The notes beneath the pieces are model-generated. The model saw only the letters and a program-made list of their open reading frames with translations, searched no databases and was not told the origin of the DNA. Positions 25,560 through 33,975 of a DNA stretch of 64,000 nucleotides are shown here, in pieces. The first letter of the stretch is position 1. Each line of letters begins with the position of its first letter. Source of the stretch: an uncultured Pirellulaceae bacterium (GTDB lineage Bacteria > Planctomycetota > Planctomycetia > Pirellulales > Pirellulaceae); the NCBI GenBank assembly GCA_938084685.1, contig CALKGE010000001.1, positions 62,001 to 126,000 of the forward strand, given 5' to 3'. The position numbers and the translations under genes were made by a program.

Positions 25560-26774
25560 ATGTCTATAGGTACCTTTAATTGCCCATCCTGTGCACAACC
25601 GTTGACGCTTCCCCCTTCCTTTACCGGAACACAGGTGCAGTGTCCCCAATGTCAAAACATTATCAATCTCCCAGGGCAGGGGGCCGCTCCTCCCATGCCT
25701 CAGCCCGTAGTACCACAACCAGTCACTCCACAACCAGTCACTCCGCAACCGGTAGCCAATAGTCCGGCCGTCGGCAATATAGGCAAAATGTCGTTGACCA
25801 ATTCGGCAGATACCGGAGCCGATACGCCCACCCGCCAGCTCTTTAACAAGATTACTGCTGAAGTTGCCAAAGTTTTCGTCGGACAGGAAGAACTCGTTCT
25901 GGGCACGTTAGTCGCACTCTTTTCCAACGGCCATGTATTGATTGAAAGCGTGCCTGGCCTGGGAAAAACTCTGTTTGTTCGAACACTGGGCCATGTACTG
26001 GGATGTGATTTCGGTCGCATTCAGTTCACGGCAGACCTCATGCCGTCTGACATCACTGGCGCGCCCGTCTTTAACATGAAAACGCAGGAGTTCACATTCC
26101 ATCCAGGTCCAGTTTTCACTCAGCTACTTCTGGCTGACGAAATTAACCGCTCACCTGCAAAAACTCATGCCGCACTGCTTGAAATCATGCAGGAACACCG
26201 GGTCACCGTTGATGGTAAGAGTTATCAACTGGACCCGCCTTTCCTGGTGATCGCCACTCAGAACCCTGTCGAACAGGAAGGAACGTACAATCTGCCAGAA
26301 GCTCAATTGGATCGTTTCATGATGAAGCTGATCGTGAATTACCCCACGGAGCAACAGGAGGCCGACATTCTTAAACAGCATAGTCTGCAGAAGAACATTG
26401 ATGAGTTTCTCCAAAACGAAGTTCAAACCGTTTCTTCACCAGCCGAAATCAATGCTGCTATTAAAGCGAATGCTGATATCCGTATCGATGACGCTTTGGC
26501 AAACTACATTAATAAGATCGTACGCTTAACTCGTCAGTGGCCCCAGTTATATATGGGAGCATCACCTCGAGCAGGCCTTGCTTTGATGCAGGGAGCGCGT
26601 ACGTTGGCAGCCTTCCAGGGACGGGACTATGCCATCCCTGATGACGTCGTCCAGATCACGCTGCCGGTGCTACGTCACCGGGTAATGCTTACCGCTGAAG
26701 CTGAAGTGGAAGGCCAGCAGGCCGATCAGATACTTACCGATATGATCCGTACCGTCGAAGTGCCTCGCCTCTGA
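25560..26774 (+). CDS. MoxR-family AAA+ ATPase with N-terminal zinc ribbon
   Basis: Starts at ATG 25560 (AAGG eight bases upstream), giving 404 residues. Residues 8-31 form a zinc ribbon (C8xxC11 ... C28xxC31), followed by a Pro/Gln/Val linker with PVTPQ repeats. The AAA_3 core has Walker A VPGLGKT, Walker B LLADEINRSPAKTHAALLEIMQE, sensor region ATQNPVEQEGTYNLPEAQLDRFM, and sensor 2 around GASPRAGLAL. MoxR ATPases are thought to act as chaperones that help proteins mature or insert metal, working with VWA/DUF58 proteins. The zinc ribbon is an addition to the standard MoxR layout. Confidence 0.94.
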   Translation: MSIGTFNCPSCAQPLTLPPSFTGTQVQCPQCQNIINLPGQGAAPPMPQPVVPQPVTPQPVTPQPVANSPAVGNIGKMSLTNSADTGADTPTRQLFNKITAEVAKVFVGQEELVLGTLVALFSNGHVLIESVPGLGKTLFVRTLGHVLGCDFGRIQFTADLMPSDITGAPVFNMKTQEFTFHPGPVFTQLLLADEINRSPAKTHAALLEIMQEHRVTVDGKSYQLDPPFLVIATQNPVEQEGTYNLPEAQLDRFMMKLIVNYPTEQQEADILKQHSLQKNIDEFLQNEVQTVSSPAEINAAIKANADIRIDDALANYINKIVRLTRQWPQLYMGASPRAGLALMQGARTLAAFQGRDYAIPDDVVQITLPVLRHRVMLTAEAEVEGQQADQILTDMIRTVEVPRL

Positions 26775-26817
26775 AACAGAGAACATTACCAGTTAAACCG
26801 GAAAACGAGTATTTGTC

Positions 26818-28239
26818 GTGGAAGATAACCTGGAACAAATCCAGCAACAAGCGCAGGAGAATCTGGAGATCCTTCAGATGTTTCCGTGGTTAACGCTTGT
26901 CATCTTCACACTGCCGCTCCTGTTTGTCGCTCGGAAAAAGGTTTATCCCAACCTGATCTATGTAGTAGCCCTGTTCCTGCCTGCACTAGTTAGCTTCAGC
27001 ATTATCATCTCGCCCAATATGCTACTGCCCGCGATTCTGCTCGACGTGTGCATCTTCGGCATTGCCGGCTTCGATCTATTTACGATCCCGGCAGAGTCTT
27101 CTTTAAGTGCCGAGCGTATTCATCAGAAGGTCGCGTCACTGGCGAAGCCTGCCGGCATCAAGTTTAAACTCACAAACAATGGCAAACGTTCCTTATCCGT
27201 TTCCATGGTCGATGACATTCCGGAAGAATTTGAAGTCGATGTTGCGAAGTTCTCCACAAGAATTGCTCCTGAACAAACACTTGAGTTCGAATACACTGTC
27301 ACGCCGTTGCAACGGGGCAGGTTCCCTATGGACGGTATTCACGTGAAAGTTCGCTCGTTCTTCGGTTTCTGGGTTCGACACCTTATCTTGCCGGCTACCA
27401 GTGAATTGCATGTTTACCCTGACCTGAAGCAATTATCCCATTACGCCTTATTAGCGCGCACAAATCGTCTGGCACTACTCGGTGTGCGACGTACTCGGAA
27501 GATAGGTCAGGACAACGAATTTGAACGACTGCGCGAATATACTCGCGACGACCATTACAAAAACATCAACTGGCGCGCCAGTGCCCGGCATAATAAACTG
27601 ATCGTAAAAGATTACCAGGCCAGTCAGAGTCAGCGGGTTATCTTTCTCGTCGACTGCGGTCGCATGATGACTAATGAGTCTGACGGGATGTCGTTCGTCG
27701 ATCATGCACTTAATTCCGCACTCATGCTCAGCCACGTTGCCCTGTCTCAGGGAGATTCGGTGGGCTTGATCTGCTTCTCAGACAAAGTTCATTGCTTTGT
27801 GCCACCCCGCAGTGGGACAGGGCACATGAATCAGTTACTGCATGCCAGTTTCAACCAGTTCCCCCGGATGGTCGAATCACGTTACGACGAAGCTTTCCTC
27901 TATCTGGCAAACCGTTGTAATAAACGGGCAATGGTCGTACTGATTACCAATGTAGTGGATGAAGTCAATTCACAGCAGGTCGTTCAATACATGCAAACGG
28001 TTTCCAAACGTCACTTGCCTGTCAGCGTCATGATGAGAGATTATGAAATTTATCGCGAGGTGGAACAAACCGAGAATCTCTACAATGCTGCCGCCGCCGC
28101 GCAGATTCTCAACTGGCGACACGACGTACTCAATACACTGAGTCATCAAGGAGTATTCGCACTGGATGTTCTGCCCGAAGAACTGACCGCACCTTTGATT
28201 AATCAGTATCTGGAAATCAAAGCCCGCCACCTGCTCTAA
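26818..28239 (+). CDS. DUF58 domain protein (MoxR partner)
   Basis: Last gene of the operon, 473 residues, GTG start. Two or three hydrophobic helices occupy residues ~25-90; a soluble immunoglobulin-like region follows, then the DUF58 core with the signature FERLREYTRDDHYKNINWRASARHNKLIVKDYQ near 240-270 and a VWA-like fold (IFLVDCGRMM; GDSVGLICFSD). The VWA metal-binding motif is partly altered (DCGRM for DxSxS). DUF58 proteins pair with MoxR ATPases; cellular target unknown. No terminator is clear in the 140 bases before dapL. Confidence 0.9.
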   Translation: MEDNLEQIQQQAQENLEILQMFPWLTLVIFTLPLLFVARKKVYPNLIYVVALFLPALVSFSIIISPNMLLPAILLDVCIFGIAGFDLFTIPAESSLSAERIHQKVASLAKPAGIKFKLTNNGKRSLSVSMVDDIPEEFEVDVAKFSTRIAPEQTLEFEYTVTPLQRGRFPMDGIHVKVRSFFGFWVRHLILPATSELHVYPDLKQLSHYALLARTNRLALLGVRRTRKIGQDNEFERLREYTRDDHYKNINWRASARHNKLIVKDYQASQSQRVIFLVDCGRMMTNESDGMSFVDHALNSALMLSHVALSQGDSVGLICFSDKVHCFVPPRSGTGHMNQLLHASFNQFPRMVESRYDEAFLYLANRCNKRAMVVLITNVVDEVNSQQVVQYMQTVSKRHLPVSVMMRDYEIYREVEQTENLYNAAAAAQILNWRHDVLNTLSHQGVFALDVLPEELTAPLINQYLEIKARHLL

Positions 28240-28333
28240 GCCGACCGCGTTCATCTGCTGATTCAGTGGATGTTTTCACATTCTCTGAATAGGGGCCGGT
28301 TTCACAATCTGTCGTTTTGAAGTAATTTGGAAG

Positions 28334-28339
28334 TATAAT
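28334..28339 (+). promoter_or_regulatory. -10 box of a probable dapL promoter
   Basis: A perfect TATAAT lies 43 bases before the dapL ATG. The -35 region (around 28311-28316, GTCGTT) is a weak match, so an activator or extended contact may be needed. Confidence 0.4.
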
Positions 28340-28382
28340 TTAATCCATTTCCAGACGACATTAAGAGTGAAACAACCTGAGG

Positions 28383-29615
28383 ATGAGCGATCCATACTTC
28401 CAACCGTTATTTGCTGACAGAATCGGTGGCGAAAACTACGGTAAAGGAACCGAAATCTATAAATTTGAGAAAATCAAGCGTGCGAAACGAAAAGCACTGG
28501 CTGATTTCCCAGACCGACTCCTGCTGGATTTCGGCATCGGTGAAAATGATGCTCCTGCAGACGAAGCTGTACGTGAAGTCATGGCTCGGGAGATTCATCT
28601 GCAGGAAAACCGGGGTTATGCAGATAACGGCATCGCAGAATTCAAAGAAGCGGTTGCTCGTTTTATGCAACGGAATTTCAATGTGGAGCTGGATGCCAAC
28701 ACAGAAGTAAATCACTGCATTGGTTCCAAAACCGCTCTTTCGATGATCCCAGCCTGCTTCATCAACCCGGGCGATATCACTCTCATGACCGTTCCTGGTT
28801 ATCCGGTTGCAGGTACGCATACAAAATATTACGGAGGGATTGTCCACGAACTACCTCTGCTGGCGGAAAACAACTTTCTGCCAGATCTTGATTCAATTCC
28901 TCAGGACGTTTTAGAGCGGGCCAAGCTGCTGGTAATCAACTACCCGAATAGCCCCACTGGAAAACTGGCTCCTGCTGAATTCTTTGAAAAGGTTGTGCAG
29001 TTCGCCAAGGACAACAACATTGTCGTCGTACAGGATGCGGCTCATATCCTGCTTACCTTCGACGGCCGGCCTACCAGCTTTCTGGAAACTCCCGGAGCTC
29101 GTGATGTCGGAGTTGAAATCCACTCGCTTTCCAAAGGCTTTGACATGATTGGTTGGAGAATTGGATGGGTTTGTGGCAATCCACTTCTGGTGCAGGCATT
29201 TTCGGATGTCAAGGACAACTGTGACAGTGGACAGTTCATTGCTATCCAGAAAGCGGCCGCGGCGGCTCTGGATAACGATTCCATCCCTCAACGTATCCGT
29301 ACAAAGTATCAACGCCGGATGACATCCCTGGTGGAGACTCTGCAGGGCTGCGGCTTCCAGTGCGAAATGCCTGGCGGCTCGTATTTCCTCTACACGCCAG
29401 CCCCAACAGGCGTAGAGGGTGGCCCGACGTTCGCCAATGCAGAAGAAGCCAGCCAGTACCTGATCACCGAACATGGTATTGTGACCGTACCGTGGGACAA
29501 CGCCGGAGCTTTCCTGCGATTCTCGGTTACCTATGTCGCTGACGATCAGCAACGGGAAGAGGAACTGATGCAGGAAACCGTTGCTCGTCTCGGTAATGTA
29601 CCCTTCACCTTTTAG
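28383..29615 (+). CDS. dapL: LL-diaminopimelate aminotransferase
   Basis: A 410-residue PLP enzyme that makes LL-diaminopimelate directly from tetrahydrodipicolinate, for lysine and peptidoglycan. The N-terminus MSDPYFQPLFADRIGGENYGKGTEIYKFEKIKRAKR is characteristic of DapL. YPNSPTG and HSLSKGFDMIGWRIGWVCGN (PLP-binding lysine in SLSK) are intact. DapL rather than the succinylase route is known from the PVC superphylum (for example Chlamydiae), consistent with the organism. GAGG abuts the ATG too closely to be a normal ribosome site, but the start fits the family. The end overlaps the convergent lptB by four bases. Confidence 0.94.
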   Translation: MSDPYFQPLFADRIGGENYGKGTEIYKFEKIKRAKRKALADFPDRLLLDFGIGENDAPADEAVREVMAREIHLQENRGYADNGIAEFKEAVARFMQRNFNVELDANTEVNHCIGSKTALSMIPACFINPGDITLMTVPGYPVAGTHTKYYGGIVHELPLLAENNFLPDLDSIPQDVLERAKLLVINYPNSPTGKLAPAEFFEKVVQFAKDNNIVVVQDAAHILLTFDGRPTSFLETPGARDVGVEIHSLSKGFDMIGWRIGWVCGNPLLVQAFSDVKDNCDSGQFIAIQKAAAAALDNDSIPQRIRTKYQRRMTSLVETLQGCGFQCEMPGGSYFLYTPAPTGVEGGPTFANAEEASQYLITEHGIVTVPWDNAGAFLRFSVTYVADDQQREEELMQETVARLGNVPFTF

Positions 29616-30361
29616 GCAGACTGAGCGGTATACCGCTTTTGCTCGGTATTACCCAGGTACTTTTCCTTCACGGCCTGATCGTTGAATGCTTCTTCGCTGG
29701 TGCCGTCAAACAGGAACTCGCCACGATCAATGACGTAAACACGATCAACGATTTCCAGGATCTCGAGTGCTGCATGATCCGTGATGAAGAACGAAATTCC
29801 TTCGGACTTACGTAATTCAGAAATCGTGGTCTGAATTCCATCAATTGTCTTTGGATCAATCCCTGCAAAGGGTTCGTCCAGCATGATGATTTCGGGTTCC
29901 AGAATCAGACAACGAGCAATTTCCAGCCGCCGACGCTCTCCACCGGAAACGCGCCCCGCCTTGGTCTTACGGATTTCAGTAAGATTAAAACGTTTCAGCA
30001 ATTCGTTGCATCGATCTCGCTTCTCTTTACCTCGGAAACCCTGAAGCTCGATCATCAGGTTCAAATTCTGCTCGACCGACAACTTGGCAAAGACGCTCGA
30101 ATCCTGAGGCAGGTAGCCCATTTGGCCTTCACGAGCACGGCGATACATTGGCCAATTTGTTACATCCTGACCCTGCAAAATGACGGAACCTTCGTCAGGA
30201 CGTTCCATCCCGCATGTCATTTTAAATGTTGTAGTTTTCCCGGCGCCATTGGGGCCAAGTAACCCCACAATTTCACCTGCTTCCACTGAAAAGCTGACGC
30301 CATTTACGACCCGTTTACGGCCATAGGTCTTCACTAACTTATTGACTTCCAGAATTGGCAT
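29612..30361 (-). CDS. lptB: LPS export ABC transporter ATP-binding protein
   Basis: A 249-residue ABC ATPase that powers lipopolysaccharide extraction from the inner membrane. Walker A is GPNGAGKTT, the signature is VSGGERRRLEIARCL, Walker B is IIMLDEPFAGIDP, and the Q-loop region has MGYLPQDSSVFAKLSVEQNL, which is typical of LptB rather than branched-chain amino-acid ATPases. The ATG at 30361 (MPILEVNKLVKTYG) is preferred to the TTG at 30388. It follows lepB1 by 46 bases on the same strand and may be the last gene of the lepA transcript. Confidence 0.93.
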   Translation of the reverse strand: MPILEVNKLVKTYGRKRVVNGVSFSVEAGEIVGLLGPNGAGKTTTFKMTCGMERPDEGSVILQGQDVTNWPMYRRAREGQMGYLPQDSSVFAKLSVEQNLNLMIELQGFRGKEKRDRCNELLKRFNLTEIRKTKAGRVSGGERRRLEIARCLILEPEIIMLDEPFAGIDPKTIDGIQTTISELRKSEGISFFITDHAALEILEIVDRVYVIDRGEFLFDGTSEEAFNDQAVKEKYLGNTEQKRYTAQSA

Positions 30362-30407
30362 TCTGTCGCTACTCGCACTAAAACGCAAAAACGTTACGGC
30401 ATGTATC

Positions 30408-32513
30408 TTACTGTATTACACCGATGCGTGAAAAGTTCGGTATGATTGGTAAGTCGAGTAGGGGGTCCCCATAGGGATGAGGCCAGTAGATCAGCAGCGC
30501 CTCTCCAATAAACAGCTTACGATTAAACGTATGTTTCCCCAGATAGTCTTTCCAGGTCGTGCTCCGCGCATCCGCACTCGCCGGACTGTTATCACCCATC
30601 GGGAAGAACTCGTCCTGCATCACATTAAAAACAAGCTGTTCCCGATTCTGAAAGAACTCGGAATCATTCCAGGCCGGAAACAGGTCGAGATGCAGCTTGA
30701 TAACATTTTGCCGAGTGGCTGTCTGCCGGTTAGGCGATAACCAGAGCGGGTCAATACGTTGCAGATCCTTCCGGTAAGCATCTATCAAGCCAAGTGTAGT
30801 TTGTGATGTCGGGTGGATGTCCTCGTTGTATTCATAGCCCACCATGGCGCTGTGATGAGATGCGATGTAGTAGACGTCCCGATACACTCGAGCATCTTCA
30901 AGGGTAACAGCAAGTCCTGTGGAATGCAGGCCTGCAGGAAACAAATCCCCCGGATCGTCAACTGACCATTTTGGCCCCAGAATTCTTTCGGTGACAAAAG
31001 TAGCCGGATGATTCAATGTGATGAGTTCATCATCCACCCAGACACGCAACTCGTTGTCAAAATTGCTGTAGCGAATCGTGTGAGTTCCTTTGCCGCGAAT
31101 CACCGTTTGACCTTCCAGCGTGGGACCTTCGTATCCCGTGCCACCATCAGCATCGGTCGACACAAAGAACTTTTCACCACCGTCTATCGACAGCGTAAGT
31201 TTTCCCGTTGCTACGTCTATTTCACCCTCGTAATAGACACCAGATTCAACAATATCAAAACCCAACTTGCCAGTGTCACTCTCAATTACAACGTCAAATT
31301 CGACCGCTAGATCACCTACCCAGTACTGGCCACGCGATGACCCGGACGGCCAGCGGGACCGCAGCATCTGGGATACTCCGCTGACGACAATATTCGGTGC
31401 AAGCTGCTCGTTCTGCAGTATGTCACGAAACTTGGCAATATAGTCCTGACCATCCTCGATCACCATGCCATGGCCGGACAGATCAGATTCCGAGCCTTCA
31501 GTAACGTCGTCACCAACAGGACTTGCAAATACCGTTCCGGCACTGGATTCAAAAGCTGAACGGGTGATGGTTGTGTTGTACGCATAAACGTCCGTAATCA
31601 ACTTGGGGCGTGGCCAGAAGATCGTACTTAATTGCTCCCGGTACTGAGCTGCTTCAGCTGTACGACCCTCTGCCTCGGCTTGATTGATACTGCCAAGTAC
31701 CTGGTTGTAAATCACCCAAAAATTCTGATCCGGAATATTGTGGTGATAACGAATACTAACTTTATCCGCATTGGTTCCGTCAATCGAGTAGTTGAACCCT
31801 TCGTTGGTTGGCTTCCAATTTCCGGGCGTCCCCTCTACTTTCGGCGGACGATAGTCATTTAGATAATCACCCACCATTCGCCAGGGTTGAGGCCACATCA
31901 GGCGATCCAGGCTTGCCGGTCGATACTGCGTATCGTGAACCAACTGCATCATTGCCAGCTGCTTGTGTTCCGGTTTACGGCGAATCTCAAATACCGCATT
32001 CGTATTTGTCAGAGGCCTGGTATGAATGTCACCGTTGGACACCAATACTTTTTCATTAGGCAATCCAACCAGTCTCTTGATGTAATTCTCTGTTGGATCG
32101 ATCGGGTTTTTAAAGACAATGACATCCCATCGCTTGGGATCATTGAACATGTAGGCGAATTTATTAACAAGAATACGGTCACCTGAAAACGAATTCTTGG
32201 AAAGGTCTTTTTCTTTGTCCAGAACTTCGGTGAAGCCACACATCGGACAGACCGTCGCAATCACCTCATCTACTTTGTCATTTTCTTCACTCGCACCAGC
32301 TCGATACTGATAATCGCAAACATGACATCGATGTTCAATATGCGTTCCCTGAAGACCATGTGCCATGGAACCAGTGGGAATAATGTACGCTTCAACAACA
32401 AAGCCGCGAAAGATGAAGGCGAGAATAATGGCGATTGCAAAACCTTCCAGCATATCGCGAATGTACATGACGAAACCGTCACGAATCTCATCGAATTCAG
32501 AATTGCTGCTCAT
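30408..32513 (-). CDS. lepB: Signal peptidase I, large form with zinc ribbon and beta-sandwich insert
   Basis: About 701 residues, over twice E. coli-type size. One N-terminal membrane helix (IAIILAFIFRGFVVEAYI) leads to the catalytic serine in IPTGSM (Ser49). A zinc ribbon (C63xxC66, C89xxC92) is inserted before GDRILVNKFAY and the catalytic lysine in ENYIKRLVGLPNEKV (Lys146). Residues ~330-560 hold an insert whose strand-rich sequence (HTIRYSNFDNELRVWVDDELI) resembles a concanavalin/LamG-type sandwich. The terminal MGDNSPASADAR box is intact. It should cleave signal peptides at the outer face of the cytoplasmic membrane. ATG 32513 is preferred to GTG 32534. Second of two adjacent paralogues. 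Confidence 0.92.
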   Translation of the reverse strand: MSSNSEFDEIRDGFVMYIRDMLEGFAIAIILAFIFRGFVVEAYIIPTGSMAHGLQGTHIEHRCHVCDYQYRAGASEENDKVDEVIATVCPMCGFTEVLDKEKDLSKNSFSGDRILVNKFAYMFNDPKRWDVIVFKNPIDPTENYIKRLVGLPNEKVLVSNGDIHTRPLTNTNAVFEIRRKPEHKQLAMMQLVHDTQYRPASLDRLMWPQPWRMVGDYLNDYRPPKVEGTPGNWKPTNEGFNYSIDGTNADKVSIRYHHNIPDQNFWVIYNQVLGSINQAEAEGRTAEAAQYREQLSTIFWPRPKLITDVYAYNTTITRSAFESSAGTVFASPVGDDVTEGSESDLSGHGMVIEDGQDYIAKFRDILQNEQLAPNIVVSGVSQMLRSRWPSGSSRGQYWVGDLAVEFDVVIESDTGKLGFDIVESGVYYEGEIDVATGKLTLSIDGGEKFFVSTDADGGTGYEGPTLEGQTVIRGKGTHTIRYSNFDNELRVWVDDELITLNHPATFVTERILGPKWSVDDPGDLFPAGLHSTGLAVTLEDARVYRDVYYIASHHSAMVGYEYNEDIHPTSQTTLGLIDAYRKDLQRIDPLWLSPNRQTATRQNVIKLHLDLFPAWNDSEFFQNREQLVFNVMQDEFFPMGDNSPASADARSTTWKDYLGKHTFNRKLFIGEALLIYWPHPYGDPLLDLPIIPNFSRIGVIQ

Positions 32514-32533
32514 AACTACCGTAAATAATCCCA

Positions 32534-32575
32534 CTCGGCTATTTCAGCCGCACCCTCGGCTATTTCAGCCGCACC
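32534..32575. repeat. Two tandem 21-bp units, each a small hairpin
   Basis: CTCGGCTATTTCAGCCGCACC occurs twice in exact tandem in the 158-base gap between the two signal peptidase genes, just upstream of lepB. Each unit contains CGGCT-N5-AGCCG, so the transcript (minus strand) would carry two identical hairpins 21 nt apart. Confidence 0.85.
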
Positions 32576-32671
32576 AGAGAAACTGGACGACTAACTATCA
32601 ATCCCTAACAGTATACCTGAGAACTTGCAGAGGACGGAACCGGGGATGATTTGCCCTTGCCTGGAAAAACC

Positions 32672-33970
32672 TCAGTCAACGCCCACACCCAGCATAGCCT
32701 CACGACCAATTCCAACTCCCCATTGCCGGCAATCCCGTGAAACTGGCTGATTGTCACCAATCAGTAAATAGTCCTTATCACCTGATCCTCCTCGAAATTC
32801 CCAGCGATCTGCCGAATAGTCTGCTCCCAGCCAGAAAACGTCACGAGCCAGCCGTACCCGGTTGAGGTCAAGTATTCCCTCATCCACCGCTACCGATAGG
32901 GGCATCTTGCGTACCAATTCGTCGGCACCAAAATTCCCTGTCAGTCCCAGACTCTCAATCGGCACTGCCCATTGATCACTGCCCAGCTCGACGACAAACT
33001 GACTATCAATCCGACCCACTCGTAGTTTCATTTCGCTTCCCAGTTTATGCCATTTCAAAGGAGTAAATGAGGTCGAATGCCGAACGAAGTGCGATTGAAA
33101 AACCTGAAGAGTGAATTGGTGACAATCCAGTTCCAATTCCACATCCAGCAATCGGATGCGAATAACTCCTGGCTCGTAGATTCTGAAATCCAAGTCAACC
33201 ACAAAGTCATCCACAAAGTTTAATTGAGATCGTGCGATGTACTGGTTATAGGGGAGGTAATCAAAGATCGCTGCGTCGGTCCCACGTTCCACTCGGGGAA
33301 CATAGCCGGCAACAACGTTCCAGTGATGAAAGTCCAGCCACTGAGGGCGAGTTTTTTGGGGGGCGTCAAAAGCAAAAACCTTTTCCGTTGTAAAGATCCA
33401 CCCTTGATCATCACCTCGTACCCCGAAACGCCGCAGTAAATTAAAGGAGGAATCCAGCGGTTGATAGCGGCTATCAAACAGTACCGTACTCAATAAATCA
33501 AATTCCGCCAGACTCTTTTGATACAACTGCCCGTCAACAAAGAGCTCACCTTGCTCCATCGCAATCTTTTCACCCGGTAGACCTACCACACGTTTGATGT
33601 ACTGCTGACCATCATACTCGAACACAACGCGTTGCCACCGCGTTAAGATCTCCTCGTCAATTACCTGAAACGTTGTCTGAGGCAGACGGGTGACCAGATC
33701 ATCGATCGAATTAGGTGCACCGCAATTGAAGCAGATTGGCAGATTTGACTCACTCACCGTGTCCGCATCCACCAGGAATGGTATCTGGCAGTCATAACAT
33801 TCAATGGCAAAGTGAGGTCCGGGAACTGCGTTGGCCATGCTGCTGGAAACGACAGGTGCATGAAATAATCGATTTCCGGTGTACTGACCCAACCACCATC
33901 CAATACAGGCTCCGGCCAATAAGATACCTGACGCAACGAGGTAGACGAACGGCCGGTTCTGATGGGACAT
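32672..33970 (-). CDS. Signal peptidase I paralogue with zinc ribbon and beta-sandwich insert
   Basis: A 432-residue relative of the neighbouring signal peptidase. One N-terminal membrane helix (LVASGILLAGACIGWWLG) is followed by SSSM (probable catalytic Ser44), a zinc ribbon (C58xxC61, C80xxC83), and the catalytic lysine in QQYIKRVVGLPGEKI (Lys126). A strand-rich insert (~235-345) resembles the insert of the larger paralogue. The terminal LLIGDNQPVSRDCRQWG box is intact, so activity is plausible. It lies five bases after lepA on the same strand and so is translationally close to it. The missing canonical serine context (PTGSM replaced by VSSSM) hints at altered specificity. Confidence 0.88.
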   Translation of the reverse strand: MSHQNRPFVYLVASGILLAGACIGWWLGQYTGNRLFHAPVVSSSMANAVPGPHFAIECYDCQIPFLVDADTVSESNLPICFNCGAPNSIDDLVTRLPQTTFQVIDEEILTRWQRVVFEYDGQQYIKRVVGLPGEKIAMEQGELFVDGQLYQKSLAEFDLLSTVLFDSRYQPLDSSFNLLRRFGVRGDDQGWIFTTEKVFAFDAPQKTRPQWLDFHHWNVVAGYVPRVERGTDAAIFDYLPYNQYIARSQLNFVDDFVVDLDFRIYEPGVIRIRLLDVELELDCHQFTLQVFQSHFVRHSTSFTPLKWHKLGSEMKLRVGRIDSQFVVELGSDQWAVPIESLGLTGNFGADELVRKMPLSVAVDEGILDLNRVRLARDVFWLGADYSADRWEFRGGSGDKDYLLIGDNQPVSRDCRQWGVGIGREAMLGVGVD

Positions 33971-33975
33971 GCCAG

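Noticed and set aside
25700-25760. Short repeats (CAGTCACTCC) as CRISPR-like or mobile repeat
   Set aside because: They are in-frame codons for the PVTPQ linker of the MoxR protein.
20194-28239. SpoIIM name suggesting sporulation
   Set aside because: The family name is historical; no spore genes or other sporulation proteins are present, and this family is common in non-sporulating bacteria.
28911-29552. 213-residue minus-strand ORF
   Set aside because: Antisense to dapL, whose coding frame is certain.
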